Below, piece after piece: positions 22,128 to 30,399 of a stretch of 31,254 nucleotides of DNA. This stretch comes from Proteobacteria bacterium SG_bin9. Its GTDB lineage: Bacteria > Pseudomonadota > Alphaproteobacteria > Rhizobiales > Xanthobacteraceae. The stretch is from the NCBI GenBank assembly GCA_002083525.1, contig LWDM01000055.1:9295-40548 (forward strand). Reading direction: 5' to 3'. A program made the position numbers and the translations under genes. Every line of letters starts with the position of its first letter. Within the stretch, counting starts at the first letter, position 1. Under the pieces are notes generated by a model, which saw nothing but the letters and a program-made list of their open reading frames with translations, was not told where the DNA came from and did no database searches.

Positions 22128-22856
22128 TCATGGCGTCGCGACGAGACGATAACCGATGCCGCGTACCGCCTGCAGGAACAGCGGATTGGCGGGATCGTGT
22201 TCGATCTTGCGCCGCAACCGGTTGATCTGGACGTCGATGGCACGTTCGTTCGCCGATCCGCCGGTCCCCGTCAGCGCGCCGCGCGGCACGGTCTCGCCGG
22301 GTGTCGCCGCCAGAATGCGCAGCATCTCGCGCTCACGATCGGTCAGATGCACGATCTCGTCGCCTTTGCGCAACTCGCCGCGCTCGAGATGATAGACATA
22401 AGGCCCGAATGCCACCGACTCCACCGGTGCGACCACCGGCGTCATCGCGCGCTTGAGAATGTTGGCAATGCGCAAGACCAGTTCGCGCGGCTCAAAAGGC
22501 TTGGCGACGTAGTCGTCGGCGCCGATTTGCAAACCTTCGATGCGCTTATCGGCTTCGTGCAACGCCGTCAGCATGATGATCGGTACCGCCGACGATGTGC
22601 GGATGAAGCGCGCGAGATCGAAGCCGTTCTCGCCCGGCATCATCACATCAAGGATCAGAAGATCGAAATGCAGGCCCAGCAGCTTTGCGCGGGCGTCGGC
22701 CGCGCTTTTGGCGGTGGTGACGCGATAGCCTTCGTTGGAAAGGAAGCGCGACAACAGATCGCGGATACGGCGATCGTCGTCGACGAGAAGAATATGCGGC
22801 GCGTCGTCAGCCAGCGGCAGCGGTTCGATCGCGGTGGCGGACTGGGTCATCGTCAT
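22128..22856 (-). CDS. OmpR/PhoB-type response regulator
   Basis: 242 residues. The receiver domain (about 21-135) has the acidic pair at Asp26/Asp27, phospho-acceptor Asp70 (LLILDVMMPG), Thr97 and Lys119 (VAKPFEP). The winged-helix DNA-binding domain (about 145-240) contains LTDREREMLRILAATPGETVPR and ERAIDVQINRLRRKIEHDP and ends in the GIGYRLV beta hairpin. ATG at 22856 overlaps the MarR stop (ATGA); a second ATG two codons later is possible. It acts with the kinase just downstream. Target genes are unknown. Confidence 0.95.
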   Translation of the reverse strand: MTMTQSATAIEPLPLADDAPHILLVDDDRRIRDLLSRFLSNEGYRVTTAKSAADARAKLLGLHFDLLILDVMMPGENGFDLARFIRTSSAVPIIMLTALHEADKRIEGLQIGADDYVAKPFEPRELVLRIANILKRAMTPVVAPVESVAFGPYVYHLERGELRKGDEIVHLTDREREMLRILAATPGETVPRGALTGTGGSANERAIDVQINRLRRKIEHDPANPLFLQAVRGIGYRLVATP

Positions 22857-23401
22857 TCGTTTACGCTTCGCCGCGACATGCCGAGCAGCACCGACAACAC
22901 CTGATCGGGATCCTCGCGGTCGATCATGGCGCGCAAAAATTGCCGAACCGTATCGGCGGTGGCACCGGCATCGCCGGGCATGTTCTGAAGTGCACGATTG
23001 ATGCGGATGGTCTGCAGCCCCGCCAGCTTCTGCACCAGGGCTTCGCCTTTGGCGGTGGCGAAAAGAAGACGCTGGCGGCGATCGCTCGCGCCGGCCTGCT
23101 GCACGATATACCCCTCGTCGAGGAGTTGCTTCAGCACGCGCCCGAGCGACTGCTTGGTGATGCGCAGGACATCGAGCAGGTCTGCGACCTTTAGTCCCGG
23201 ATAGCGGTAGACGAAATGGACCACCCGATGGTGCGCACGGCCGAATCCGAATTCCTTCAGCACGTCGTCGGCGTCGCCAACGAAGTCCCGGTAAGCAAAG
23301 AACAATAGCTCGATGACGTCCCAGCGCATTTCGCCCGCCTGGTTGGAGGTCTCTGACCGCACAGGCTTTTCGCGACTCGGCTTGAAATTTACGTCAGCCA
23401 T
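22853..23401 (-). CDS. MarR family transcriptional regulator
   Basis: 182 residues from the ATG at 23401 (MADVNFKPSREKP). The winged-helix domain runs about 60-135: VHFVYRYPGLKVADLLDVLRITKQSLGRVLKQLLDEGYIVQQAGASDRRQRLLFATAKGEAL, with the DRRQRL wing arginines typical of MarR proteins. Flanking helices form the dimer interface. The frame continues upstream to 23656 but that part overlaps the ilvE promoter and start and lacks family similarity. The gene overlaps the response regulator by 4 nt, so a one-component and a two-component regulator are made from one transcript. It diverges from ilvE, with AACCGAAAAT repeats in the gap. Confidence 0.92.
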   Translation of the reverse strand: MADVNFKPSREKPVRSETSNQAGEMRWDVIELLFFAYRDFVGDADDVLKEFGFGRAHHRVVHFVYRYPGLKVADLLDVLRITKQSLGRVLKQLLDEGYIVQQAGASDRRQRLLFATAKGEALVQKLAGLQTIRINRALQNMPGDAGATADTVRQFLRAMIDREDPDQVLSVLLGMSRRSVNE

Positions 23402-23402
23402 A

Positions 23403-23431
23403 TTGACATATTTTCGGTTCAATGTTACAAA
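23403..23431 (+). promoter_or_regulatory. Sigma70-type promoter toward ilvE
   Basis: TTGACA at 23403-23408, a 17-bp spacer and TACAAA at 23426-23431 give a strong match to the -35/-10 consensus, about 200 nt ahead of the ilvE ATG. The -35 box begins two bases beyond the divergent MarR start codon (ATG at 23401), so a regulator bound here would affect both genes. Confidence 0.65.
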
Positions 23432-23459
23432 AAGGGCAAGTTGGACGAAATTTTCGGTT
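23410..23459 (+). repeat. Direct repeat ATTTTCGGTT in the MarR/ilvE gap
   Basis: ATTTTCGGTT occurs at 23410-23419 (inside the ilvE promoter spacer) and again at 23450-23459, exactly 40 bp apart, or about four helical turns. This spacing puts both on the same face of the DNA, as expected for cooperative regulator sites. No obvious dyad symmetry lies inside each copy. Confidence 0.5.
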
Positions 23460-23636
23460 ACGATGGGCCTCCCGGCCGCTTTCTGTAGCCAATTTCGTCG
23501 CGCGAATTGTCCCTCGGCATTTCGCGAAACATACTGGAGTTCGCACAGCCCGTAAAAGTCCAAACGGACGGCCCGGGCCAACGACAAGCGGCGGACGCGC
23601 AGGCGCGCGGCGACCCGCCCGGATAGGGAGAAAGCT

Positions 23637-24749
23637 ATGGGCGTTTCGTTCGACAAAGTCGACGGCGCAATCTGGTTGAAATTCGACGTTCAACCCTCCG
23701 CAAACCCGACGTCCGACAAGGACCGTGCAGCCAAACTCGTCGATCCCGGCTTCGGCCGCGTCTTCACCGAGCACATGGCCATCGTCCGCTACAACACGAC
23801 GAAGGGCTGGCACGATGCGCGCGTCGAATCGCGCGCGAACTTCCCGCTCGATCCGGCGCTGGCCGTTCTCCACTATGCGCAGGAGATCTTCGAGGGCCTC
23901 AAGGCCTATCGGCGCGCGGACGGCGGCGTGAACCTGTTCCGCCCCGATGCCAATGCGAAGCGTTTCCGCAGTTCGGCCGATCGCATGGCGATGGCGCCGC
24001 TGCCGGAGCCCGTGTTCCTCGAAGCAGTCGAGCATCTCGTGCGCATCGACCGCGAATGGATTCCCGGCGGCGAAGGCAGTCTCTATCTGCGGCCGTTCAT
24101 GATCGCGAGCGAAGTCTTCCTCGGCGTGAAGCCGTCGTCGGAATACATCTTTGCCGTCATCGCCTCGCCGGTCGGCTCCTACTTCAAGGGCGGCCCTGCG
24201 CCCGTGTCGATCTGGGTGTCGGAGAATTACACGCGCGCCGCGATCGGCGGCACCGGCGCCGTCAAGTGCGGCGGCAACTACGCGGCAAGCCTGCGTGCGC
24301 AGGCCGAAGCCATCGATCATGGCTGCGATCAGGTCGTGTTCCTCGATGCGGTCGAGCGCCGCTACATCGAAGAGCTCGGCGGCATGAACGTGTTCTTCGT
24401 GTTCGACGACGGTTCGCTGCTGACGCCGCCGCTCGGCACCATCCTGCCTGGCATCACACGCGACTCGATCATCACGCTGGCGAAAGCATCCGGCAAAACC
24501 GTGCGCGAGGAAGCCTATTCGATCGATCAGTGGCGTGCGGATGCCGCGAGCGGCAAGTTGAAGGAAGCGTTCGCTTGCGGCACCGCAGCCGTCATCTCGC
24601 CGATCGGCAAGGTGCGCTCCACAAGCGGCGACTTCGTCATCAACGGCGGCGCTGCCGGTCCGGTGGCGATGGGTCTGCGCAAGCAGCTGGTCGATATCCA
24701 GTACGGCCGCACGAACGATCCGCACAACTGGATCAGGAAGGTGATTTGA
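23637..24749 (+). CDS. ilvE: Branched-chain amino acid aminotransferase (class IV, eukaryotic-like branch)
   Basis: 370 residues, longer than the ~308-residue E. coli enzyme and typical of the type found in Hyphomicrobiales and eukaryotes. It is a PLP enzyme for the last step of Leu, Ile and Val synthesis. The PLP lysine is Lys210 in AVKCGGNYAASL; LHYAQEIFEGLKAYR at 78-92, YLRPFMIAS at 150-158, and EELGGMNVFFVF with the LPGITR segment later are all conserved. The ribosome binding site GGGAGAAAG sits just before the ATG. The leader is about 200 nt if the promoter at 23403 is used. It is convergent with prmB (20 bp gap). Confidence 0.95.
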   Translation: MGVSFDKVDGAIWLKFDVQPSANPTSDKDRAAKLVDPGFGRVFTEHMAIVRYNTTKGWHDARVESRANFPLDPALAVLHYAQEIFEGLKAYRRADGGVNLFRPDANAKRFRSSADRMAMAPLPEPVFLEAVEHLVRIDREWIPGGEGSLYLRPFMIASEVFLGVKPSSEYIFAVIASPVGSYFKGGPAPVSIWVSENYTRAAIGGTGAVKCGGNYAASLRAQAEAIDHGCDQVVFLDAVERRYIEELGGMNVFFVFDDGSLLTPPLGTILPGITRDSIITLAKASGKTVREEAYSIDQWRADAASGKLKEAFACGTAAVISPIGKVRSTSGDFVINGGAAGPVAMGLRKQLVDIQYGRTNDPHNWIRKVI

Positions 24750-24769
24750 GTCGCTGACTGGAGGCTTTG

Positions 24770-25714
24770 TTACAACGCCTCCGCGCCGACCCAGAACACT
24801 TCGCCTTCCGATTCCTCGGTGTCGAGCCACAGCAGGGGCAGCTGCGGGTAAGCTTCCTCCATCGCCGGCCGGCAACGGCCGATCTCGCACAGCAAGCCGC
24901 CGCCGTCATTGAGATGATGGCCGGCGTCGGCGACGATGCGGCGGACGATATCGAGGCCGTCCGGCCCGCCGTCGAACGCCATCTTCGGTTCGAAGCGGCA
25001 CTCGCGCGGCAATCCCGCCATTCCCTCGGCATCGACATAAGGCGGATTGGAGATGATGACGTCGTAGCGGTGCTTGCGGACGGCCGCGAATAGATCGCCG
25101 AGGTGCAACGTAATGCGGTCGTCGAGCTCATGATCGCGGACGTTGCGCGCCGCGACCGCAAGCGCATCCTTCGACAGATCGACCGCATCGATTTTTGCGT
25201 TCGGAAACGCGCGGCTTGCAAGGATCGCAAGACAACCTGAACCGGTGCAGAGGTCGAGCACCCGCGTGACGCCTTCCGGATCACCGACCAGCGACATGCC
25301 TTCGCCATCCCCGCCGAAATGCGAGTCGAGCAATTCGCCGATAAACGAGCGCGGCACGATGGTACGTTCGTCCACATAGAACGGCACGCCGCGCATATAG
25401 ATTTTGTTGACCAGATAGGCCGTCGGCTTGCGTGTCTTCACCCGCTGCTCGATCAGCTTGCGGACCTTGCGGCCTTCGACAGCTGTCAGGCGCGCGTTCG
25501 CGAACATCTCGAACTGGTCAGGATGCAGATATACCGCCTCGCAGACCAGAAATGCTGCTTCGGCCACCGGATCGGTGGTGCCGTGGGCGAAGGCGAGTTT
25601 TGCTTCATTGAAGCAGCTCACCGCATAGCGGACATAGTCGAACAAGGTCGAGAGGTCGCCCGGACCTGCGGTTTTCTTTTCGCGGCGTGCGGGATTGATG
25701 CTGCGCTTGGCCAT
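24770..25714 (-). CDS. prmB: 50S ribosomal protein L3 glutamine N5-methyltransferase
   Basis: 314 residues. The SAM-binding DLCTGSGC at 154-161 and catalytic NPPY at 223-226 (ISNPPYVDAEGM) define the HemK/PrmA-like N5-glutamine methyltransferases. The N-terminal helical domain with RKPTAYLVNKIYMRGVPFYVDERTIVPRS and the VDAE continuation separate PrmB from PrmC. PrmB methylates a Gln of ribosomal protein L3. The ATG at 25714 shares one base with the moaE stop (TGATG), so it is translated from the moaD-moaE message. It is the last gene of that cluster. Confidence 0.95.
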   Translation of the reverse strand: MAKRSINPARREKKTAGPGDLSTLFDYVRYAVSCFNEAKLAFAHGTTDPVAEAAFLVCEAVYLHPDQFEMFANARLTAVEGRKVRKLIEQRVKTRKPTAYLVNKIYMRGVPFYVDERTIVPRSFIGELLDSHFGGDGEGMSLVGDPEGVTRVLDLCTGSGCLAILASRAFPNAKIDAVDLSKDALAVAARNVRDHELDDRITLHLGDLFAAVRKHRYDVIISNPPYVDAEGMAGLPRECRFEPKMAFDGGPDGLDIVRRIVADAGHHLNDGGGLLCEIGRCRPAMEEAYPQLPLLWLDTEESEGEVFWVGAEAL

Positions 25715-26181
25715 CAGGATTTCGTCCAGCGTGCAGCGGCGGCATCGTCTGCGTGACGCGCCTCGACCCAGGCCGTTCCTTGCGCGCTTTCCTCGCGCTT
25801 CCAGAAAGGCGCGTTGGTCTTGAGATAGTCCATCAGAAATTCAGCGGCCTGAAAGGCGGCCTCGCGATGCGACGATGCGGTGACGACCAGCACGATGTTC
25901 TCGCCCGGCGCGATCCGGCCATGGCGATGAACGATCGTCAGCCCCATCAGCGGCCAGCGTTCGAGTGCCTCAGCCGCGTGACGGCCGATCTCGGCCTCGG
26001 CCATGCCGGGATAATGTTCGAGCGTCAGGGCGTTGACGGTGTGGCCGTCGTCGTCGCCACGGCAGATGCCGATAAAGTTCACCACCGCGCCGATGTCGGT
26101 GCGGCCCCTCGTCAGCGCCGCGATCTCGGCCGTGACGTCGAAGTCGTTTTCCTGAAGGCGAATGGTGACCGGCACCGGCAT
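25714..26181 (-). CDS. moaE: Molybdopterin synthase catalytic subunit
   Basis: 155 residues. MoaE joins with MoaD to convert precursor Z (cyclic pyranopterin monophosphate) to molybdopterin. The family blocks GAVVNFIGICRG (31-42), LEHYPGMAEAEI (54-65), IVHRHGRIAPGENIVLVV (83-100), SSHR (103-106) and the catalytic lysine region LKTNAPFWKRE (Lys121 and Lys128) are intact. GAGGAT precedes the ATG. The gene follows moaD by 27 bp and overlaps prmB by one base. Its C-terminal 20 residues are variable, as in relatives. Confidence 0.96.
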   Translation of the reverse strand: MPVPVTIRLQENDFDVTAEIAALTRGRTDIGAVVNFIGICRGDDDGHTVNALTLEHYPGMAEAEIGRHAAEALERWPLMGLTIVHRHGRIAPGENIVLVVTASSHREAAFQAAEFLMDYLKTNAPFWKREESAQGTAWVEARHADDAAAARWTKS

Positions 26182-26208
26182 TCCGGCATCCTCAACACGC
26201 GAATGAAG

Positions 26209-26460
26209 TTAGCCGCCGGTCATGGGCGGGAAGAACGCAATTTCACGGGCGCCGGCAATCGCCGCTTCCGGTCTGACGTGGGCGTGATCGATCGCGGCAC
26301 GAATGGTCTTCGGCGAGGCGAAGGCGTTGGCATATTCCTCACCGCGGCTTGCCAGCCAGCCGATCAGATCACCGACGGTACGCACCGCGGCCGGCGGATC
26401 GACAACCTCCTCCGCCTTGCCGATGCGCTCGCGCACCCAGGCAAAATAGAGGACCTTCAT
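26209..26460 (-). CDS. moaD: Molybdopterin synthase sulfur carrier subunit
   Basis: 83 residues, the usual size. A ubiquitin-like beta-grasp protein ending in the Gly-Gly tail (FFPPMTGG) that is adenylated and thiocarboxylated and delivers sulfur to the MoaE active site. MKVLYFAWVRERIG at the N-terminus is the family start. The ATG at 26460 overlaps the pgsA stop (ATGA). The two MoaD/MoaE genes lie in order behind pgsA, a conserved alphaproteobacterial arrangement. Confidence 0.96.
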   Translation of the reverse strand: MKVLYFAWVRERIGKAEEVVDPPAAVRTVGDLIGWLASRGEEYANAFASPKTIRAAIDHAHVRPEAAIAGAREIAFFPPMTGG

Positions 26461-27068
26461 TTGTCGTCCTCGATCAGGTGCCGCAGGCCGGCGCGGAAAT
26501 AATCCCAGCCCGTGTAGAGCGTGACGATCGCGGAAATCCACAGCAGGCCGATGCCGATCAGCGTCGTCGCCGGCAGGATCGCTTCACCTGCTTCACCCGC
26601 GATCAGAAACCCGATGGCGACCAGTTGGACCGTCGTCTTCCATTTGGCGAGCTTCGTCACCGGAATACTGACCCGCAGTCCGGCGAGATATTCGCGCAGA
26701 CCCGACACCAGGATTTCGCGGCAGAGAATGATGATGGCGGCCCACAGCGTCCAGCCATGGATGATGCCGTCGGCTGCCAGCATGAGCAGACAGGAGGCAA
26801 CGAGCAGCTTGTCGGCGATCGGATCGAGCATGCGGCCGAACGCCGATTGCTGATCGTACATCCGCGCGAAATAACCATCGAGAATATCGGTGACACCGGC
26901 AGCGATGAAGATCGCAAGCGCAACCCAGCGCAACCAGAGCGGACCGCCCATGATCGACTGCACATACATGCAGCCCACCACCAAGGGAACCGCGGCGATG
27001 CGGGAGTAGGTCAGAATATTCGGAAGGGCCATCGCATTGGCGCCCCCCCGGCTCGTGGTTGTGCTCAT
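26457..27068 (-). CDS. pgsA: CDP-diacylglycerol-glycerol-3-phosphate 3-phosphatidyltransferase
   Basis: 203 residues with several membrane helices. PgsA makes phosphatidylglycerol phosphate at the inner membrane. The CDP-alcohol phosphotransferase motif is complete: Asp64-Gly65, Ala68-Arg69, Gly78, Asp82 and Asp86 (DGYFAR, then GRMLDPIAD). The start at 27068 has AAGG upstream; an internal ATG at 27032 (MALPNILTYSR) is where many relatives begin, so the first 12 polar residues are uncertain. It precedes moaD with a 4-nt overlap and follows uvrC by 99 bp. Its product feeds Lgt, which uses phosphatidylglycerol. Confidence 0.95.
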   Translation of the reverse strand: MSTTTSRGGANAMALPNILTYSRIAAVPLVVGCMYVQSIMGGPLWLRWVALAIFIAAGVTDILDGYFARMYDQQSAFGRMLDPIADKLLVASCLLMLAADGIIHGWTLWAAIIILCREILVSGLREYLAGLRVSIPVTKLAKWKTTVQLVAIGFLIAGEAGEAILPATTLIGIGLLWISAIVTLYTGWDYFRAGLRHLIEDDK

Positions 27069-27167
27069 GGCCTTACCAATACCGGCGCGCGGCGAAGGTC
27101 AACCGCCGGATCGCCGCTCGCATGGGACATATTCGCCGGATCGTGGGAATAAACCGCTTGTTCGCGC

Positions 27168-29237
27168 TTAATTTCCGCTTCCGGCGTGGAAGAATTCAAA
27201 GATTCGGCGCGCACTCTCGGCGCTGATTCCCGGGACCTTGCCGAGGTCGGCGACCGACGCCCGCTCGATTTCTTTCAGCGTCCCGAAGTGATGGAGCAAG
27301 GCACGTTTGCGTGACGGGCCGATTCCCGGGATTTCCTGCAGGCCCGCTTCGCGGATGTCTTTCTTGCGCAGCTTGCGATGCGACCCGATGACAAACCTAT
27401 GCGCCTCGTCCCGCAGCCGCTGGATGAAGTAGAGCACCGGATCGCGCGGCTCGAGTTTCAGCGCCGGCCGCTCCGGCAGGAACAGCGTCTCGCGGCCGGC
27501 GTCGCGGTCCGGCCCTTTGGCGACGCCGAGCAATGACACGCCTGTGACACCGAGCGACGTCAATGTCTCACGCGCGGCATTGAGCTGCCCCATGCCGCCG
27601 TCGATGACCACGAGATCGGGCCATTGCGGCACGCTGTCGCTGTCCTGATCCGCCGGCGCATCAGCAGGCGGCCCCGCTTCCGACATCAGCCGCTTGAACC
27701 GCCGCTCCAGCACTTCTCGCATCATGCCGTAGTCGTCGCCGGGGGTGAGCCCTTCCGAACGGATATTAAATTTCCGGTACTGGTTCTTCAGGAACCCATC
27801 CGGCCCGGCGACGATCATCGCGCCGACGGCGTTGGTGCCCTGGATGTGGCTGTTGTCATAAACCTCGATCCGGCGAGGCGTCTTCGGCAGTTGCAGCGTT
27901 GCGGCGAGCTGCTCCATCAGCCGCGACTGTGTTGCCGTATCGGCCAACTTGCGGCCGAGCGCCTCGCGCGCATTGGTGAGTGCGTGCTGGATCAGCTCCT
28001 TCTTTTCGCCGCGCTGCGGAACGTTGACCTCGACCTTGACGCCGGCCTTCACCGAAAGCGCCGTCGCCAACAATTCCTGCTCCTCGACCGCATGTGAGAG
28101 CAGCACCAAACGCGGCGGCGGCTTGTCGTCATAGAATTGCGTGAGGAATGAGCCCAGCACCTCATCCGCCGTCATCGAGCGGTCGGCCTTCGGGAAATAG
28201 GCGCGGTTGCCCCAGTTCTGCCCGGTGCGGAAGAAGAACACCTCCACGCAGAAGTAGCCGCCCTCCTGATGGATGGCGAAAACATCCGCCTCCTCGACCG
28301 TGCGCGGATTGATGCCCTGCTGCGACTGGATCGCGGCGAGCGCGGCAAGGCGATCGCGATAGAGCGCTGCGCTTTCGAAGGCGAGATCGGCGGACGCCTT
28401 CTCCATTTCGGCCGCGAGCAATTCCTTCACAGCGCGGCTGCGGCCGGACAGGAAGTCCGTCGCCTCGCGCACCAGTTCGGTATAGCCGGGGAAGTCGATC
28501 TCGTTGGTGCACGGACCGGCGCAGCGCTTGATCTGATAGAGCAGGCACGGACGCGTACGGCTCTCGAAGAACGCGTCGGTGCACGAGCGCACCAGAAACG
28601 CGCGCTGCAATGCCGTGATCGTCCGGTTGACCGCGCCGACCGACGCGAATGGTCCAAAGTAGCGGCCGGGCCGGGTCTGCGCGCCGCGATGCTTCAATAT
28701 CTGCGGCGCCCAGTGGTCGCCGGTGATCAGGATGTAGGGAAACGACTTGTCGTCGCGCAGCTGCACGTTGAAGCGCGGCCGCAGCTGCTTGATCAGATTG
28801 GCTTCAAGCAGCAGCGCCTCGATCTCGGTCGACGTCGAAATGATTTCGACCTGCGCGGTCGCCGCGATCATCCGCGCGATGCGCGCCGGATGGCCGGCCG
28901 GACGCGCGTAGGACGACAGCCGCTTGCGCACGCTCTTGGCCTTGCCGACGTAGAGCACCTCGTTCGCCGCGTTCAGCATGCGATAGACGCCGGCCGAGAG
29001 CGGCGCGTGGCGGACCGCATTGGCGATCGCTTCCTGCCCGGTCGCCAGCGTCCCTTCCAACGGCATCGCCTCACCGGCGTCGTCCGACTGATCGGGAAGC
29101 CGCGCCTCGTCATCCTCGTCAGCGATGTCGCTTTGCGGATCGACGTCTTGCGCGATCACCGGCGCAGGCTCGGCCTCGCGCGGCTGGGAACCCGGCGCGG
29201 CCGGCAGTTTCGATCGATCGGAAAGCTCGCGCGACAT
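27168..29237 (-). CDS. uvrC: Excinuclease ABC subunit C
   Basis: 689 residues from 29237. UvrC makes both incisions in nucleotide excision repair. An acidic N-terminal tail (about 20-58, with DIADEDDEARLPDQSDD) leads to the GIY-YIG nuclease (LSAGVYRMLNAANEVLYVGKAKSVRKR, about 80-106), a UVR domain (ELLAAEMEKASADLAFESAALYRDRL), the RNase H-like endonuclease with DGGMGQ and the two C-terminal helix-hairpin-helix motifs (IPGIGPSRKRAL and VPGISAESARR). The true start is uncertain: in-frame ATGs at 29237 and 29255 have weak ribosome binding sites and the frame stays open to 29459. It probably starts the uvrC-pgsA-moaD-moaE-prmB transcript. Confidence 0.93.
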   Translation of the reverse strand: MSRELSDRSKLPAAPGSQPREAEPAPVIAQDVDPQSDIADEDDEARLPDQSDDAGEAMPLEGTLATGQEAIANAVRHAPLSAGVYRMLNAANEVLYVGKAKSVRKRLSSYARPAGHPARIARMIAATAQVEIISTSTEIEALLLEANLIKQLRPRFNVQLRDDKSFPYILITGDHWAPQILKHRGAQTRPGRYFGPFASVGAVNRTITALQRAFLVRSCTDAFFESRTRPCLLYQIKRCAGPCTNEIDFPGYTELVREATDFLSGRSRAVKELLAAEMEKASADLAFESAALYRDRLAALAAIQSQQGINPRTVEEADVFAIHQEGGYFCVEVFFFRTGQNWGNRAYFPKADRSMTADEVLGSFLTQFYDDKPPPRLVLLSHAVEEQELLATALSVKAGVKVEVNVPQRGEKKELIQHALTNAREALGRKLADTATQSRLMEQLAATLQLPKTPRRIEVYDNSHIQGTNAVGAMIVAGPDGFLKNQYRKFNIRSEGLTPGDDYGMMREVLERRFKRLMSEAGPPADAPADQDSDSVPQWPDLVVIDGGMGQLNAARETLTSLGVTGVSLLGVAKGPDRDAGRETLFLPERPALKLEPRDPVLYFIQRLRDEAHRFVIGSHRKLRKKDIREAGLQEIPGIGPSRKRALLHHFGTLKEIERASVADLGKVPGISAESARRIFEFFHAGSGN

Positions 29238-29609
29238 GAGCGACAAAATAGTCATTGCGCGCAGGCCGGGCCAGTCCGCGTTTTCGACCAGATGACAGTT
29301 ATCGACAGCAGCAAGCCCCACAGTCGAATGCTTGCCGTCGGCCAGCAACGCAACACCGGCAGCCGCAATTAACTGCGCGAAAGCGGGTCCGCACTCGCCG
29401 ACGACTGTCGAAGACTTAGGCCGTAACACTTCTTTAAGAACGATGAGTCGGAAGATCACCGGATTAACGACCGCTTAATTTAAAACACTCAATAAATCTT
29501 ACGCATAACGGATCGAAATCCGTAACCAACCGGCGCGCTCGGCAACGGCGCGGCGTTCGGCGGGTAACGGTCGCCGCGTGGCGGTTTGCGTGTTGAGTGG
29601 AGCGTTGAG
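29238..29609. other. Intergenic region between divergent uvrC and outer-membrane protein gene
   Basis: Apart from the possible N-terminal extension of uvrC (open frame to 29459) no gene is supported. The 29455-29510 part is AT-rich (TTAATTTAAAAC and neighbours) and is the likely promoter area for the barrel gene, whose start is 100 bp on. The codons of the uvrC extension encode a hydrophobic, family-unlike segment, so this stretch is read as leader or promoter DNA. Confidence 0.5.
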
Positions 29610-30224
29610 ATGAGTATCCGGGCCATCTGCTGTGCCGTCGCTCTGACGGGCATCGCGACATCGGCGAGCGCCGCCGATCTTCGCCGCGGTCAGCCTTATA
29701 CGGTCAATCAGCCGCTCAACGCCTACAGCTGGGCAGGTCCGTATATCGGCGGCAACATCGGCTACAACTTCGGCGACGTGAACAACACGGCCGCAAGCCC
29801 GTCGGGTTTTTCGGGTGGCGTGCAGGCCGGCTATAACTTCCAGTCGGGCCCGTGGGTGTTCGGCATCGAGGGCGACATCCAGGCGAATGCGGCGGACGAT
29901 CGCTTCGCGGTCTGGAAATTTTCGAATCCCTGGTTCGGCACGTTGCGCGGCCGCGGCGGCTACGCCGTCAACAACGTCCTGTTCTACGGCACCGCCGGCC
30001 TCGCCTTCGGCAGCCTGCGCGCCGAGACGATCGGCATCTCCGAGACCAAGACGTCCGTCGGCTGGACGATCGGCGCCGGTGCGGAATTCGGCATCACCCA
30101 GAACTGGACCGCCAAGATCGAATATCTCTACATGGATCTTTCCGACAATCGCTTCATCACCACCGGCTCGACGCACGGCTATCAATCAAGCCTGGTGCGC
30201 GTCGGCGTGAACTACCGGTTCTAA
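29610..30224 (+). CDS. Outer-membrane beta-barrel protein, Omp25/31 porin-like family
   Basis: 204 residues. The signal peptide MSIRAICCAVALTGIATSASA is cleaved before ADLRRGQ. The mature chain has the family features: YSWAGPYIGGNIGYNFGDVNN, a GGVQAGYNFQSGPWVFGIEGDIQ block and LRGRGGYAVNNVLFYGTAGLAFG, ending in VGVNYRF, whose terminal Phe is the Bam recognition signal. This eight-strand barrel family gives abundant surface proteins in Brucella and rhizobia, with structural and host-interaction roles. The ATG has GGAG about 9 nt upstream and the gene ends in a strong terminator at 30261-30294, so it is monocistronic. Confidence 0.93.
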   Translation: MSIRAICCAVALTGIATSASAADLRRGQPYTVNQPLNAYSWAGPYIGGNIGYNFGDVNNTAASPSGFSGGVQAGYNFQSGPWVFGIEGDIQANAADDRFAVWKFSNPWFGTLRGRGGYAVNNVLFYGTAGLAFGSLRAETIGISETKTSVGWTIGAGAEFGITQNWTAKIEYLYMDLSDNRFITTGSTHGYQSSLVRVGVNYRF

Positions 30225-30260
30225 TCGCTCCAACATCGAAGAAACCAAACGCCAGCCTCT

Positions 30261-30294
30261 ATCCCGGGTCCATTCGGCCCGGGATTTTTCTTTT
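30261..30294 (+). terminator. Intrinsic terminator of the outer-membrane protein gene
   Basis: ATCCCGGG pairs with CCCGGGAT, extended by a G-C and a G-U pair around a CATTC loop, followed directly by TTTTTCTTTT. It starts 37 bp after the stop codon. A textbook Rho-independent terminator for a highly expressed gene. Confidence 0.92.
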
Positions 30295-30326
30295 CATCAA
30301 TGTTTGTGGGCTTAACGCATCGCATT

Positions 30327-30364
30327 CGCGCGAAAAAACGCGCGCCAATCCGCATCGCGCGGAT
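30327..30364 (-). terminator. Probable terminator of the cold-shock gene
   Basis: On the minus strand, 36 bp past the csp stop, ATCCGC pairs with GCGGAT over a 5-nt loop. It is followed by a GC-rich segment, then a six-T run flanked by CGCGCG on both sides (a second, 6-bp inverted repeat with the T run as loop). The T run is 9 nt from the first hairpin, so efficiency is uncertain. Confidence 0.55.
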
Positions 30365-30399
30365 CAAACCTCAATTGACCGAAGCGCGCACCCGCAGCT

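Noticed and set aside
23422..23679. Leader peptide for ilvE attenuation
   Set aside because: The ORF runs past the ilvE start in another frame, is not rich in Leu, Ile or Val, and has no terminator-antiterminator pair.
23394..24890. 498-residue minus-strand ORF opposite ilvE
   Set aside because: Antisense shadow of a certain ilvE, low-complexity Arg/Ala/Asp-rich translation.
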